The notes beneath the pieces were generated by a model. It was not told where the DNA came from, searched no databases, and saw nothing but the letters and a program-made list of their open reading frames with translations. A stretch of 64,000 bases of DNA, taken from Symbiodinium natans. Its lineage: Eukaryota > Sar > Dinophyceae > Suessiales > Symbiodiniaceae. Made by a program: the position numbers and the translations under genes. Within the stretch, counting starts at the first letter, position 1. Every line of letters starts with the position of its first letter. Below are positions 55,501-56,024 of the stretch, piece after piece. The DNA lies in contig CAJNDS010001757.1 in NCBI GenBank assembly GCA_905221605.1, positions 472,001-536,000 of the forward strand, in the 5' to 3' direction.

Positions 55501-56024
55501 CCTGACGGGCAGGACCTGCACAGAAGTAGGAGTATGGTAGGTCGCTGTCCCCTGGCGAGGCCGCGAAGGAGGAGTGTTGAACGCACTTCCTTTGCAGGTC
55601 CTTGAGGTTAGGTTGTTTACTTGTTTTCCTTGTTGCTCGTAGGCCCAAGCACAGTAGGGTCATGAGCACAACTTTTAAGTATGTTTACAACCTGTAGGTG
55701 CCGTAGCCCAAGTAGTTCAAACTTCACAGGTTTTTGTTGTTTCTGTTCGCTCGTGTAAAAAGGTCACTCCGCGTTCGTGTGAGCCATGGAAGTTGGGAGT
55801 TCAGGGACAGGGGAACTGCGCACTCCACTTGTTCCTACCTCTCAACCTGCTGGGTCACACCAGCACTAACCCTAAACCCTAAACCCTAAACCCTAAACCC
55901 TCAACCCTAAACCCTAAACCCCAAACCCTAAACCCTAAAGAGGCTGGTCACGGGCCTGATGAGCCTGAGGGGGCCCGTCACGAAGGGCGACGTGGCCTGG
56001 CAGCGGAGGGAAGTCGGCTCTTAG
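29216..56024 (+). CDS. Voltage-gated cation channel gene (discontinuous; exons listed separately)
   Basis: A single six-helix voltage-gated channel domain with a C-terminal EF-hand can be followed through 17 exon segments. It would sit in a membrane and pass cations when the Arg-rich S4 moves. Seen in order: S1, S2, S3, S4 (RLARLARLIRALRF), S5, pore (AMFT then FRCFTDGCSAYDG), S6 (LVTVGV then FNLIMAVFIE), a charged tail, and an EF-hand loop (DADGGGELSVNE). From 30175 to 43878 the exon phases close on each other when donors GC, GA and GT are allowed. Introns are packed with telomere-like repeats, MITE-like elements and two LTR retrotransposons (34913-43738 antisense, 45985-55865 sense). The pore motif resembles that of unicellular single-domain channels; ion choice cannot be read. 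The start lies upstream of 29216 and was not found. Confidence 0.75.
29395..29424 (+). CDS. Channel micro-exon: part of S2
   Basis: Between GGCAG and a GC donor it reads VLEYVFATSF, which fits the start of S2. A further short exon carrying the rest of S2 is expected before 30175 and was not located. Confidence 0.45.
29603..29764. mobile_element. MITE-like element with a telomere-like interior
   Basis: ACCCAGACCCCTGGGAGG at 29603-29620 is answered by CCTCCCAGAGGTCTGGGT at 29747-29764. Directly inside the left end lie TTTAGGG and TTTGGGG units. Confidence 0.55.
30175..30261 (+). CDS. Channel exon: S2-S3 loop and start of S3
   Basis: After ATCCAG it reads VWIYGWSWYWCGPERAWNIF and DILCLAVMY, with the WN-x-FD signature of S3, ending in phase 0 before a GC donor. 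The codons before it (RIQ) also fit, so the exon may start earlier. Confidence 0.7.
30470..30610. repeat. CCCTAAA array upstream of a channel exon
   Basis: About 19 units with CCCTAAG variants, ending shortly before the exon at 30624; TTTAGGG units start about 20 bp after that exon (30717-30756). Confidence 0.9.
30624..30694 (+). CDS. Channel exon: end of S3 and S3-S4 loop
   Basis: Reads VDVSFATILLTQGRDSSDAE and ASDL; hydrophobic start, then a polar Ser/Asp loop as expected before S4. Starts after CCTGAG in phase 0 and ends two bases into a codon before a GA donor, which fits the next exon. Confidence 0.6.
31162..31248 (+). CDS. Channel exon: S4 voltage sensor
   Basis: After CTCCAG it reads LNLMKVFRLARLARLIRALR then FQVFHELKL. 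Arg at every third position is the voltage-sensor signature. It ends two bases into a codon before GA, and the next exon begins with the one base that completes it. Confidence 0.75.
31584..31691. mobile_element. MITE-like inverted-repeat element
   Basis: AGTTCTCCAAATTAGGG at the left, CCCAATTTAGGGAACT at the right, 108 bp. A similar element may lie at about 61370-61452. Confidence 0.5.
31791..31884 (+). CDS. Channel exon: S4-S5 linker and S5 helix
   Basis: Reads IVLGVFSGLRVICWAIVLLV and VLVYGIGIAMR. The LGVFSGLR linker and the hydrophobic S5 are clear. Starts after CTCGAG with one completing base and ends in phase 0 before a GC donor. Confidence 0.75.
32119..32226. repeat. Degenerate tandem repeat of about 30 bp
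   Basis: Four units built around AGGGCCCCC-TAAGTCTACCCTAGT-like sequence. No coding role seen. Confidence 0.6.
32318..32392 (+). CDS. Channel exon: extracellular loop before the pore
   Basis: After TTGTAG it reads TLDFSCIVARLGGNFVGDGP and EAPLA, ending at a GTGAGT donor. Phase 0 on both sides, joining AMR of S5 to the pore helix. Confidence 0.6.
32771..32801 (+). CDS. Channel micro-exon: pore helix
   Basis: About 31 nt reading FETVVAAMFT plus one base, after CAGAG and before GT. The AMFT stretch matches the pore helix of related single-domain channels. The acceptor could be two bases further left. Confidence 0.55.
32906..32994 (+). CDS. Channel exon: selectivity region
   Basis: After CTCAG, two bases complete the codon left by 32801; then FRCFTDGCSAYDGTPLSEHL and RRAHGGPFI, ending in phase 0 before a GC donor. 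The Cys/Asp-rich stretch follows the pore helix and is the likely filter region. Confidence 0.7.
33176..33283. mobile_element. MITE-like element, family M2
   Basis: CTTGAAGGTTCATGGGTAG at the left, CTACCCATGAACCTTCATG at the right, 108 bp. It lies about 30 bp upstream of the S6 exon. Confidence 0.7.
33311..33351 (+). CDS. Channel micro-exon: first part of S6
   Basis: 41 nt after GCCCCAG reading VGYIFVTMLVTVG plus GT, ending two bases into a codon before GTTCGA. Confidence 0.7.
33605..33720. mobile_element. MITE-like element, family M1, with an expanded poly-C core
   Basis: TGGGATGTTCCCCCTTATAT at the left and GAAGGGGGAACATCCCA at the right. The CCCCCT of other copies has grown to about 35 C (33654-33690). 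Confidence 0.75.
34099..34128 (+). CDS. Channel micro-exon: second part of S6
   Basis: 30 nt after TTCCAG. One base completes the Val codon, then FNLIMAVFI and two bases; the donor is GA (GATGCC). The next exon begins with G, completing GAG. Confidence 0.75.
34388..34582. repeat. ATAATTAT-type 8-bp tandem repeat and (AT)n
   Basis: About 20 units of an AATTATAT/ATAATTAT repeat, then some 16 AT dinucleotides. Self-complementary and cruciform-prone. Confidence 0.95.
34730..34808 (+). CDS. Channel exon: cytoplasmic tail after S6
   Basis: After ACTTAG it reads NVMSSQFVRKQTEIAETALV and METKIK, in phase with the S6 exon. Ends in phase 0 before GA; the exon at 43795 continues in phase 0. The intron in between holds element 1. 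Confidence 0.7.
34908..34912. repeat. Target-site duplication of element 1, left copy
   Basis: TAGGG, repeated at 43739-43743. Since both sides are TTTAGGG sequence the match could partly be chance. Confidence 0.55.
34913..35190 (-). repeat. Element 1, 3' LTR
   Basis: 278 bp. On the - strand it begins TGCGGAGCTGC and ends CCCCCCGTA, so the right end is TA where CA is usual. It contains the spliced-leader relic and the ATG also present in the 5' LTR. Confidence 0.8.
35191..35203 (-). other. Element 1 polypurine tract
   Basis: AGGACAGGGGGAG on the - strand directly before the 3' LTR, the expected plus-strand primer position. Confidence 0.65.
35561..41800 (-). CDS. Element 1 large coding region, part 2: CCCH zinc-finger protein
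   Basis: Open for over 2000 codons and entered from the upstream frame by a one-base shift near 41770-41820. Parts in order: acidic N-terminus; an S1/OB-like segment (about 41210-41400, with GLVRCINGYGAFLD); three C-x8-C-x5-C-x3-H-type fingers at about 40430-40490, 40135-40205 and 39980-40060; a long low-complexity middle; a folded-looking segment at about 37690-38260; three more CCCH-type fingers at about 36730-36800, 36650-36715 and 36575-36635; a Lys/Glu-rich C-terminus (KKKVKKKRK) likely to bind nucleic acid or direct nuclear entry. CCCH fingers usually bind RNA, so a Gag-like RNA-packaging role or a captured host protein are both possible. No enzyme motif found. Confidence 0.65.
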   Translation of the reverse strand: MLVEESMPAVDDRLNCPAVEEDLPAAEGVTKDSNDGSTPMKGEVLPSGSSPEVDTERITADEAKPLAEKKRGPEVQEHKKDELVGLVEQDEQCDSKVKTKDAPGADDTEVVSEEQAKKVPRAGALESPGTHCYQEGDEIMGLVRCINGYGAFLDHGDLNVLIPTEGNNTCHFRFGDTVNGTVKLVEDDGTIILDTFLVLEEDVEDSSSTLRKWKPSGWSTWWTNPWYVGQWYRDSNGQWDWKQEEEQSDEELVVQELSSEEREERQLYGEKIYKALLENGNEEEAYVGKITGMLLGRPMEDLQECVADQAFLNAEARRAYGILQNGGWKPDGTESTGLGELTTFSRKQYHNALFELACKKRRFSRPVVGEAVATVLNQGEDEFWNALWLDTKLFLQELDGAVQSMSKRENKPMEAYMDPDQYKKAYMTPKTVLSPGYSKLCKFFNRGRCRNGDECSYEHRRYGEGWPGGGSTDPKNSQEADDEEGNIGDPPTEEGTVDEAQQEREDLAFRAKYNFGKGASKGEPTSGEPKGRLCLYYNQGGCKYGTACRYLHNDDIALEGTWGPGKSWDNASRKSLRDAGFHNCCFDYYLRGRCRKGLNFCKHSHDEMSEERLSLLKHLVQVANQVRFEKERRWEITDRSTFQPPASGGAESSSSSAPKALQMTNVSQKDGEKGTLDEAEADEQKNSVAASTGTQLQNPEEPIENWMARNAHLWVYTPHVSEVMITLGVTNVSDLQEFIFVEDLVDKGINKVTACKILQLVGEVRYRPGGPEKAVPSDASVRVQQSSGNKGTGRAAVRTLTQVREAEDSGAKTMPRGSYRELFDKVRYRDGWTLAQRSPLCVQKLWLVGVGMPPVNPPTKKYRSRSNPVRRGRPLLDKKQVRQVPRSRSQRRVQPAEVVEKPKPLELKPRGGLSYRFSRAWADVVDDDEQAEALVSYAASSSDSSEEETNAVQRLKEIFLQERDSQRTANRGNVPQSGSSGSNDGPKKSVHLGEGRDKASRGETRQEVTSQVFSLPQPSRRAERSQKRARDGSVMVGSLAVGSTDEVLPGQGVAGQVNVSESAQVLPGQEVAGQETAPEGAVQISGEETDQKEGEGGSNDLRGDDAKMLDGGPVRSDLQQLLVKGLLTRIYWKVAVGKLPVGQRDCQKGSNKMDRNLVISMSSEGASEQDENLALEDDADQSMGDGAMVVLVYDPRTLIQSPTTDWVMRRGLTDRSVWPAMAYMAQRICAEMVQVDEMNAQLGTGALLFQRRDQGHYTDLHHSFHENPCLPAVGNYPLSVMGALLSPGLEGEFKNTDKFGTAMEAIAYDWSRSPGMEVHIELMARVAKMVHPFLNLGAQGSVMISEFLWQRGRARLMEFLQAATCADQLEALWRRMDDDADEEVDPSTAVLEVFGPEGAVLDQGNNESLIPIEDAGGEISGDTGGDGKAPEVSPEEETSSGSSRLADTRIFLWSVYSRVASNFSMQDRTTGKIFDSTKGYPGEGPNNDDNPSSKGNLPWISEDYLDEVVSKKMERSSDMDGFVPGSEGPLEKVEVENVTASKILMALWKKGHRVGYRRLCRLNASGCKVGAMKRPIKRVQKIGTRKAFMKMFNVFGSSQHGSGVGGKPIMKVVGPRPGFPAVLQAPNTDSTSGEGSSPQVHGNVHVEHNRPMDRYEAERLEKRKKGFCYWFGRGKDRCKFGDDCKFIHSEDDVVLHSYWCKYYVAGRECFAGKDCGFSHDATGVRCVQFARSGKCRFGDRCVFEHGVPLEEQRPRSPRTPPRDGPRRKSGANGGEKEISPEQFDDDEEDFMVYDEETKMTELLMEAISFLSGGKPDLARAEADPLFKLLKFTGDADQMDQVWVSWTTEMLSVLELLEVVKSYEVSLAEVEEWVNDLRIWYERANLGEEKDPKRGKKRSLERESSKDIPAEKGVVETSETEVAVEEEKKKVKKKRKAAAIEDPYTLMVPKPKKMPTIIEKGGSTSNVVASAVEKSSKTRTKSNVGGKTKKREKSQSPKKEEVVMVQDPEEKDRPSDADAPGSATANEELGQSCQAIEDAKREGLVSSIQRGVQDPVLTVSDLEYILLQLHLKIANNRKKK
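41766..43652 (-). CDS. Element 1 large coding region, part 1: LTR-encoded leader and WW domain
   Basis: The ATG at 43652 (MASPSKEK) follows the spliced-leader relic directly and lies inside the 5' LTR; reading continues across the LTR end and primer-binding site. Residues about 25-45 are hydrophobic (PSLLLLSVFLVVSWFDL), a possible signal or membrane segment. At about 42650-42742 lies a WW domain (WEWHLHEDGRQYYYCLDTQE then SKWTLP), a Pro-rich-ligand binder. The rest is polar and low in complexity. The frame stops at 41766 in the same area where the downstream 2-kb-plus frame takes over. The open frame extends 17 codons upstream of the ATG but that part overlaps the relic. Confidence 0.6.
   Translation of the reverse strand: MASPSKEKSPCLGVRVGLVPLYLCKGAPSLLLLSVFLVVSWFDLGNISSGRLGELISFLGCPPVGYEPKLGSLRLSVLSRFWDQEAMPSPKRWLQLASDGGQDGGAGNGAAESLGERSVLEEVIPGAEEHLEEALVAESPNVGMNPNRDMVSNAEAEGRAVSVSPKPGEKRNWDATGGIDREMEVTVLRVLHKHGYQPSSSTSGRMVDQESQTDLIGEVLQAARRPLNKIKRGPSSSSQGGGSGHEQKGADSFEAAPAAGYAMGEEEILQMEAERLRQLSEEEDEMRQVSERDGFQKDEHLIKACDGTTWEWHLHEDGRQYYYCLDTQESKWTLPVVGEKMKSDEVVGSPSGNELEMEAALDSSSSTPKTESTRAFQGSVNSLGEKDFSSTIRDSGPRAGGDAPTSGSPDEEEIPGNRTDIAGAQHLDREGMGALSEGVAAVESVGPEEKIPNVEIGTVSAAEDRVVDVVPVVRECGPGDLEDGGKRSCVATEEVSSFGAKVPAIQREKEASGIAGDTEDLKNEAWSANDARVDAPDITWSAKEARVEVHMALRSTGDCNNGAQVSAAADDGGSQVDALVQPEVSSEERNDKGYTGANEAAVVNDGGNSPLEAMEPKDPGGRKHACRG
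43447..43460 (-). other. Element 1 primer-binding site
   Basis: On the - strand GGTTATGAGCCCAA directly follows the 5' LTR. It is complementary to an initiator tRNA-Met anticodon stem-loop (TTGGGCTCATAACC), the half-tRNA priming mode known from Drosophila copia. Confidence 0.7.
43461..43738 (-). repeat. Element 1, 5' LTR
   Basis: 278 bp, differs from the 3' LTR at three positions including its first base (C in place of T on the - strand). Confidence 0.8.
43653..43675 (-). promoter_or_regulatory. Spliced-leader relic in the 5' LTR
   Basis: On the - strand CCGTAAACTATGTTTGGCTCAAG lies directly before the ATG (split here as CCGTA, seven variable bases, TTTGGCTCAAG). The dinoflagellate spliced leader begins CCGTA and ends TTTGGCTCAAG. 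The same relic is at 35105-35127 in the 3' LTR. Its presence suggests that a trans-spliced mRNA was once copied back and became the element's 5' end. Confidence 0.75.
43739..43743. repeat. Target-site duplication of element 1, right copy
   Basis: TAGGG, as at 34908-34912. TTTAGGG units continue to 43785. Confidence 0.55.
43795..43878 (+). CDS. Channel exon: cytoplasmic tail
   Basis: After CTGCAG it reads DRIIRKLGLKRSSFRASPDL and KTRPSDPR, phase 0 to phase 0, GT donor at 43879. Joins the tail exon at 34808 across the intron that holds element 1. Confidence 0.6.
44033..44096 (+). CDS. Channel exon candidate: tail, frame uncertain
   Basis: Between TTCCAG and a GTAAGC donor. One frame reads FAGEATRFRGTGRSSASHLD, another LLGKLPGSEGLDEVLQV. 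The phase does not close on the preceding exon, so the frame is open. Confidence 0.4.
44587..44668 (+). CDS. Channel exon: pre-EF-hand helix region
   Basis: After GCCGCAG it reads ISRDEFDSWLHDQDFVRVLD then EAPYTDL and ends exactly at GTTTAGGGTTTAGGG, so the telomere-like repeat supplies the donor. The S-R-x-E-F pattern looks like the end of a first, degenerate EF-hand. Confidence 0.6.
45101..45213. mobile_element. MITE-like element, family M4
   Basis: CTAGGATGCCCAGTA at the left, TTACTGGGCAGCCTAG at the right; second copy of the family at 19078. Confidence 0.65.
45318..45505. repeat. CCCTAAA array changing into CCCCAAA and CCCCAAAA
   Basis: About 15 CCCTAAA units, then seven or more CCCCAAA units and CCCCAAAA units, directly upstream of the EF-hand exon. 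Confidence 0.95.
45533..45631 (+). CDS. Channel exon: EF-hand
   Basis: Reads REASIDTSAQVGLFDVLDAD and GGGELSVNELLGQ. The loop DADGGGELSVNE has Asp at 1 and 3, Gly at 6, hydrophobic at 8 and Glu at 12, so calcium binding is likely although position 5 is Gly. Ends at CAG/GTTAGA in phase 0. The acceptor is not certain. Confidence 0.75.
45885..45907 (+). pseudogene. 23-bp duplicate of the start of the last channel exon
   Basis: GAGGCTGGTCACGGGCCTGA plus TGA, identical to 55940-55962, then the match stops and CCCTGAA units follow. It is an exon fragment left upstream of element 2. Confidence 0.75.
45980..45984. repeat. Target-site duplication of element 2, left copy
   Basis: CTAAC, repeated at 55866-55870. 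The flanking unit is CCCTAAC, a rarer variant of the repeat, so the match is better evidence than plain CCCTA. Confidence 0.75.
45985..46275 (+). repeat. Element 2, 5' LTR
   Basis: 291 bp, TGTTGAACGC...CACACCAGCA, identical to 55575-55865. It holds the ATG of the gag frame (46196), as in yeast Ty1. Confidence 0.95.
46196..47785 (+). CDS. Element 2 gag, N-terminal part
   Basis: The ATG lies 80 bp before the LTR end and reading passes through LTR end and primer site. The protein is Pro/Gln/Ser-rich, with a coiled-coil at about 47075-47225 (ARAQAQEVENQRLRQLLERS) that could drive Gag assembly. The reading frame that continues the element changes by one base at about 47620-47690; the last 30 or so codons of this frame are then out of frame. 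No enzyme motif. Confidence 0.7.
   Translation: MEVGSSGTGELRTPLVPTSQPAGSHQQVMSPTQGYGTVMQQSSQPPGRDGLQEHMHSATPDAPTAGIEGGLGFVDMAAGRARASIDPAEGMQHASTTTEGGILHGMPRSMPQAVQPPDRSPGPEANTILRQDTLGDDRQVTDQGGDRGLGGIRSTGETAGVEGFMTPRSQGLPAISEMVEGIPGVFMSRVSEFFRVARTEVQAQSPPHHTRASPGAVSRVRALGDGSVGSSASPPQPDSIGTPTTFGPRPGRESPLLNAELLQRMQALEQRAPLLYPRSAAPERPSSRTESSSLPQEAIQAEVARQLAGKEARAQAQEVENQRLRQLLERSEQRERCMREVVSMQARTPSGPPLVPTAAHAHVEAPLPAPSLAHQVQDATLQVMDALRAPASASGLWSNLWSGLQGSQRLPSNATPPGRAGHVREPMAQSAQVAQVPGTAQDAQVPGTHRASSGPDPTFQPETPGLGQMPIPAQVHILGPRTWVCGRFQQLLRFQAVFGQHRRPNATREGRAGARHSRSSGFSRRCSST
46276..46291 (+). other. Element 2 primer-binding site
   Basis: GGTTATGAGCCCAACG directly follows the 5' LTR and is complementary to the anticodon stem-loop of initiator tRNA-Met. 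Element 1 has the same first 14 bases. Confidence 0.75.
47655..48008 (+). CDS. Element 2 gag, middle part in a second frame
   Basis: Frame with QTPPGRVGQVPDTQGPQVS and PKLVAPNPSGGSLEFQDWLE; stops at TGA 48006-48008, where the next frame (MSDVSDSSQLWW) starts. The Gag core therefore spans two frames separated by about two extra bases at 48003-48008. Confidence 0.6.
   Translation, partial: DSSNSSGFRRFLASTAGQTPPGRVGQVPDTQGPQVSAAAAAPHEQPATREVPSSVVDALVLGVQQLQSLQAHQLKVKGDDAPEAVKPGITTLPKLVAPNPSGGSLEFQDWLELVGGL
48005..51742 (+). CDS. Element 2 gag core, zinc fingers, protease, methyltransferase-like domain and integrase
   Basis: In order: Gag core (48011-48620); a C-x8-C-x5-C-x3-H finger (48734-48793); a CCHC zinc knuckle (CLVCGSEEHRAKDC, 48834-48875); aspartic protease motif VDSGATHAM (about 49289-49316); a C5-methyltransferase-like domain (about 49935-50680) with VHLFAG, LELDV, GGPPCRTMS (Cys at 50132-50134), FLLEQPQ and KPTTIGTNL; then integrase with an H-x4-H...C-x2-C zinc site (50720-50765), DDE residues in LSADVAGP, RFHSDRSREF and PQQNGAAE. 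The frame leaves the conserved reading near 51715, before YMGLSPS-like sequence of the next frame. Integrase inserts the cDNA; protease cuts the polyprotein; the role of the methyltransferase-like domain is inferred only. Confidence 0.85.
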   Translation: MMSDVSDSSQLWWTSVLQLARDAFARWSISSPVERLRVGPDDRTEIVEGKWSRVNARACAMLLDSLDASVKADIVARRATQNAAHIMFRLHTIYQPGGTNERDLILRNLHDPPPFKDVVAGVSLLRSWGRWHRRCLECGMVAPDPSILARGLTTVTSQHIARNPDVQFRTQVVRSALHIDLHPSGDEVLDYHKHLLAEFETMAGGVDPKKVDPKVQALNAAAEASGGGNQPLGKGAGGAGGKPCKFFLSPKGCRNGPKCKFPHSMTELSKAERFKKCLVCGSEEHRAKDCPLGKGSKPVAKTHEQPTMRKTTPQASGPGGVGGQDASPPASASSQVPVQATPITMNGQPVTLESFMQEAVKALRQVEVSPGTSEAQPSNNTSQTHPNASLKRLAVLGLGEEKPARSSPETSVLHVQSLEVGDGGELLALVDSGATHAMRAASSQEEWEQATQVVVSLAGENTTSMRLTASGTLPLPPGRDGSAQTIVPMGAIVEQLGYTLMWSAGSCKLLHPDGRKLKLRVRNGCPELVQSKALELISRLEERKLAEIEQLKRHTEEGRDRIRQARIALEKSWWEHLMDYARDGVSCSGDAAVANAPFFTDVPRCALRGLVPSGDAGDESLWDMLRSALPNLNRRRRKALQQSRHWIVHLFAGPRPHKTFARLERDGTVVLELDVTQCAAHDLNRLSLWALLLKAAKDGRIAAVIGGPPCRTMSVLRHKPGGPRPVRSPSEPYGLSDLSASERALVNNDTGLFARMLFLRATATAGRRVHRQSVHHSSQVAFLLEQPQPVDRYLPVGHSLVGEVPSFWHTNLWRAYALEAGLFEVDFDQGALGHATTKPTTIGTNLPDLRGLHGLRKECPTLAWKGDSKDLAAWAPQFVQAVVHALQCWPRYQLCRMTPEDWQRHVENNHVPYRRDCGVCVRGAGTGRRHQGVTHPDVCCLSADVAGPIRVPAKDPEGRSKRPPVFRYFLAASYRFPKLQGTKDEPSPTQVDGFDDPLLRPGGEDELADVVVEGPPEPEHRPDGKDVLPEDCLGYCPTSESENDACKEAGALRVAAAKAKAKPSKPKEEHPWERAKCEFEAPPGLARLVFVVPLHTNKSEAVLEALQQVFLELRSLNLPVLRFHSDRSREFFNKRTRAWFHEHGVRTTTAEGDTPQQNGAAENTIRWLKARAHTLLAQAEVGTELWACAMATAASQQRAQQLGLKSKLAAPFGAPCSVKLKFYGPSRGDLGDRWVDGKSWGCRLL
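49935..50680 (+). other. Methyltransferase-like domain in element 2
   Basis: Rossmann-type order of motifs resembling DNA cytosine-5 methyltransferases: VHLFAGPRP (motif I region), VVLELDV (II), GGPPCRTMS (IV, with the catalytic-type Pro-Cys), FLLEQPQ (VI region, with EQP where ENV is usual). The Gln after PPC in classical enzymes is Arg here. Retrotransposon-borne cytosine methyltransferases have been reported in Symbiodinium, but whether this divergent domain is of that group, and is active, cannot be told by eye. Confidence 0.6.
51721..53871 (+). CDS. Element 2 oxygenase-like domain and reverse transcriptase
   Basis: Continues the integrase end (MGLSPSVNDGHIVLR) in a frame shifted at about 51715. 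A Pro/Arg-rich linker follows, then an oxygenase-like domain (about 52300-52650), then the copia reverse transcriptase: KARLVACGN, LDVTSAFLLTP, AVYGLRESPKLW. The frame is lost just before the catalytic YVDD, which is read in the next frame. Reverse transcriptase copies the RNA into cDNA in the virus-like particle. Confidence 0.85.
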   Translation: MGLSPSVNDGHIVLRNDGVGNGFLQTLHVRSRLHTPEMPDRVFEGDVREPAPLEPARRERGKSEPALGEPPLPPPPLPPPEGERVPAPASRTRLRGKSSPAVSKSLLFPLPDGECPHEQCEAVEEEFRASRFSVVDLEGFAKELLLEDWDLEEAMWVLVQFSRLQSLKAGLYRHGGVVGTTSATNSYPWLTELMAATLLSASPESEFTSLWLSNTNPMSLHADHNNVEGSVNVVFPLKLPPEGGDLWVELRAGDVIHGSVEQRVDGTGKKWLGTTHSLQRGKPFYLDPKRRHATTPFEGERVVLVAYTVNTLGKVPESELQALESLGFPLPASARLPLTTQQDVRRLDVFDMFEEGPLELAGEDCPKKVEKGGGWKETQKVEAGTVELEVSWNLKHTPVQHEQTPCVLQTLEPKPHAQVEEESWPEQPVQWELWLPDPQSGQQLCALRSDDLDLRLCKSEPVYTPDIEQLLSGLTEPLQIVHTVDPREAEKHSEVWIPSILKEIGVIEKAAHRLPPSEVRKGNWLHRTDVRVVPAKLVFTVKPPDVQTAAPGNGEHATQASLFKRKARLVACGNHAPSTGTEIYASGAAAESLRCLVVISSKRGWMLGILDVTSAFLLTPIPQGDGFPVFALTPPRYLVRQGLAQEGELWILTHAVYGLRESPKLWSDFRDSQLLNLRCVVNGVELQLLKGKLDTNWWRVVQTSDGSSRGRFNHLR
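52300..52650 (+). other. 2-oxoglutarate/Fe(II)-oxygenase-like domain in element 2
   Basis: LHADHNN at 52378-52398 gives an H-x-D (His 52381, Asp 52387); a second His lies 71 residues on in KRRHATTPF (52594), and an Arg nine residues later in GERVV (52621). H-x-D, distal H and R at about +10 are the iron and 2-oxoglutarate ligands of this superfamily, and GGDLWVEL fits a core strand. TET/JBP-type and AlkB-type members act on nucleic acid; which subgroup this is cannot be told by eye. Confidence 0.6.
53834..55354 (+). CDS. Element 2 reverse transcriptase C-terminus, RNase H and membrane/Cys-His tail
   Basis: Begins with the catalytic GGLITYVDDFLLAG. RNase H follows with its acidic residues in AYSDASFA, LSTAESEL, KVDSQSAL and the QAADLLTK end signature. 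After RNase H there is a tail of about 170 residues not found in standard copia: two hydrophobic helices (IKLLFLLLAMMQ; LMFMLLVGFVGIGFIAAW), a basic helix, and EKLHRTKDCPAIARS with CQRCHRR, which looks like a small metal site. Stop at 55352-55354. Confidence 0.85.
   Translation: MGQVVGGLITYVDDFLLAGCVEVIEALAKAIQSIWKTTPLTLATPRQPLRFLGVEILVQGLGFVLSQQAYAEELLRLNNVKPTALGKIPCPRDLVSFDTLLTDEAPTEESVRTAQRLTGEILWLSQRTRPDLAFTACVLATLSTKAPERAARIAERALAYVQQTKAFALTADADDTGLVAYSDASFAPDGNRSRTGWVVFLYGSPVCWRSARQSFVTLSTAESELVAGLDAVVALQSAEAMLGEFGVFNLGKTLKVDSQSALAIAIGQGSWRTRQLKVRANYLREQYEAGEIIPVYCPGVEQAADLLTKALPAARILELAAIWGLFEHCPEDPRQAEAVAADLPTHPQYPQIKLLFLLLAMMQIQSAKCQPELFDEEEGDVHQVELSTDLMFMLLVGFVGIGFIAAWELAKWCLRHHSLCRIRSTAKQRKLQRLRDRTAQAIEAELSARRQPEAGAPTRYFAVPEGEKLHRTKDCPAIARSSNLCTFEVCQRCHRRAPDHTMHSTG
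55365..55514 (+). repeat. Repeated palindromic motif near the 3' end of element 2
   Basis: CCCTGACGGGCAGGA occurs at about 55366-55380 and 55500-55514. The core CCCTGACGGG is also found in coding parts (about 49537 and 51069). Confidence 0.6.
55565..55574 (+). other. Element 2 polypurine tract
   Basis: GAAGGAGGAG directly before the 3' LTR. Confidence 0.75.
55575..55865 (+). repeat. Element 2, 3' LTR
   Basis: 291 bp, no difference from the 5' LTR, followed by the target duplication CTAAC at 55866-55870. Confidence 0.95.
55941..56024 (+). CDS. Channel terminal exon
   Basis: Reads RLVTGLMSLRGPVTKGDVAW then QRREVGS and stops at TAG 56022-56024. The GLMxLRGPVTKGDV stretch is the expected continuation of the EF-hand exon, in phase 0. 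The acceptor AG is formed by CCCTAAAG, that is by telomere-like repeat sequence. Confidence 0.7.
   Translation, partial: RLVTGLMSLRGPVTKGDVAWQRREVGS

Larger units (their letters stand above)
45985..55865 (+). mobile_element. Element 2: Ty1/copia LTR retrotransposon with methyltransferase-like and oxygenase-like domains
   Basis: 9.9 kb with two identical 291-bp LTRs (TG...CA), 5-bp target duplication CTAAC, half-tRNA primer site and polypurine tract. Order of parts: Gag, CCCH and CCHC fingers, protease, methyltransferase-like domain, integrase, oxygenase-like domain, reverse transcriptase, RNase H, membrane/Cys-His tail. Integrase before reverse transcriptase defines the copia type. Identical LTRs mean a very recent insertion, yet the reading frame changes four times, so either this copy was made from a defective template with enzymes in trans, or the assembly has small indels. 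It lies in sense direction between the last two exons of the channel gene. Confidence 0.92.
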
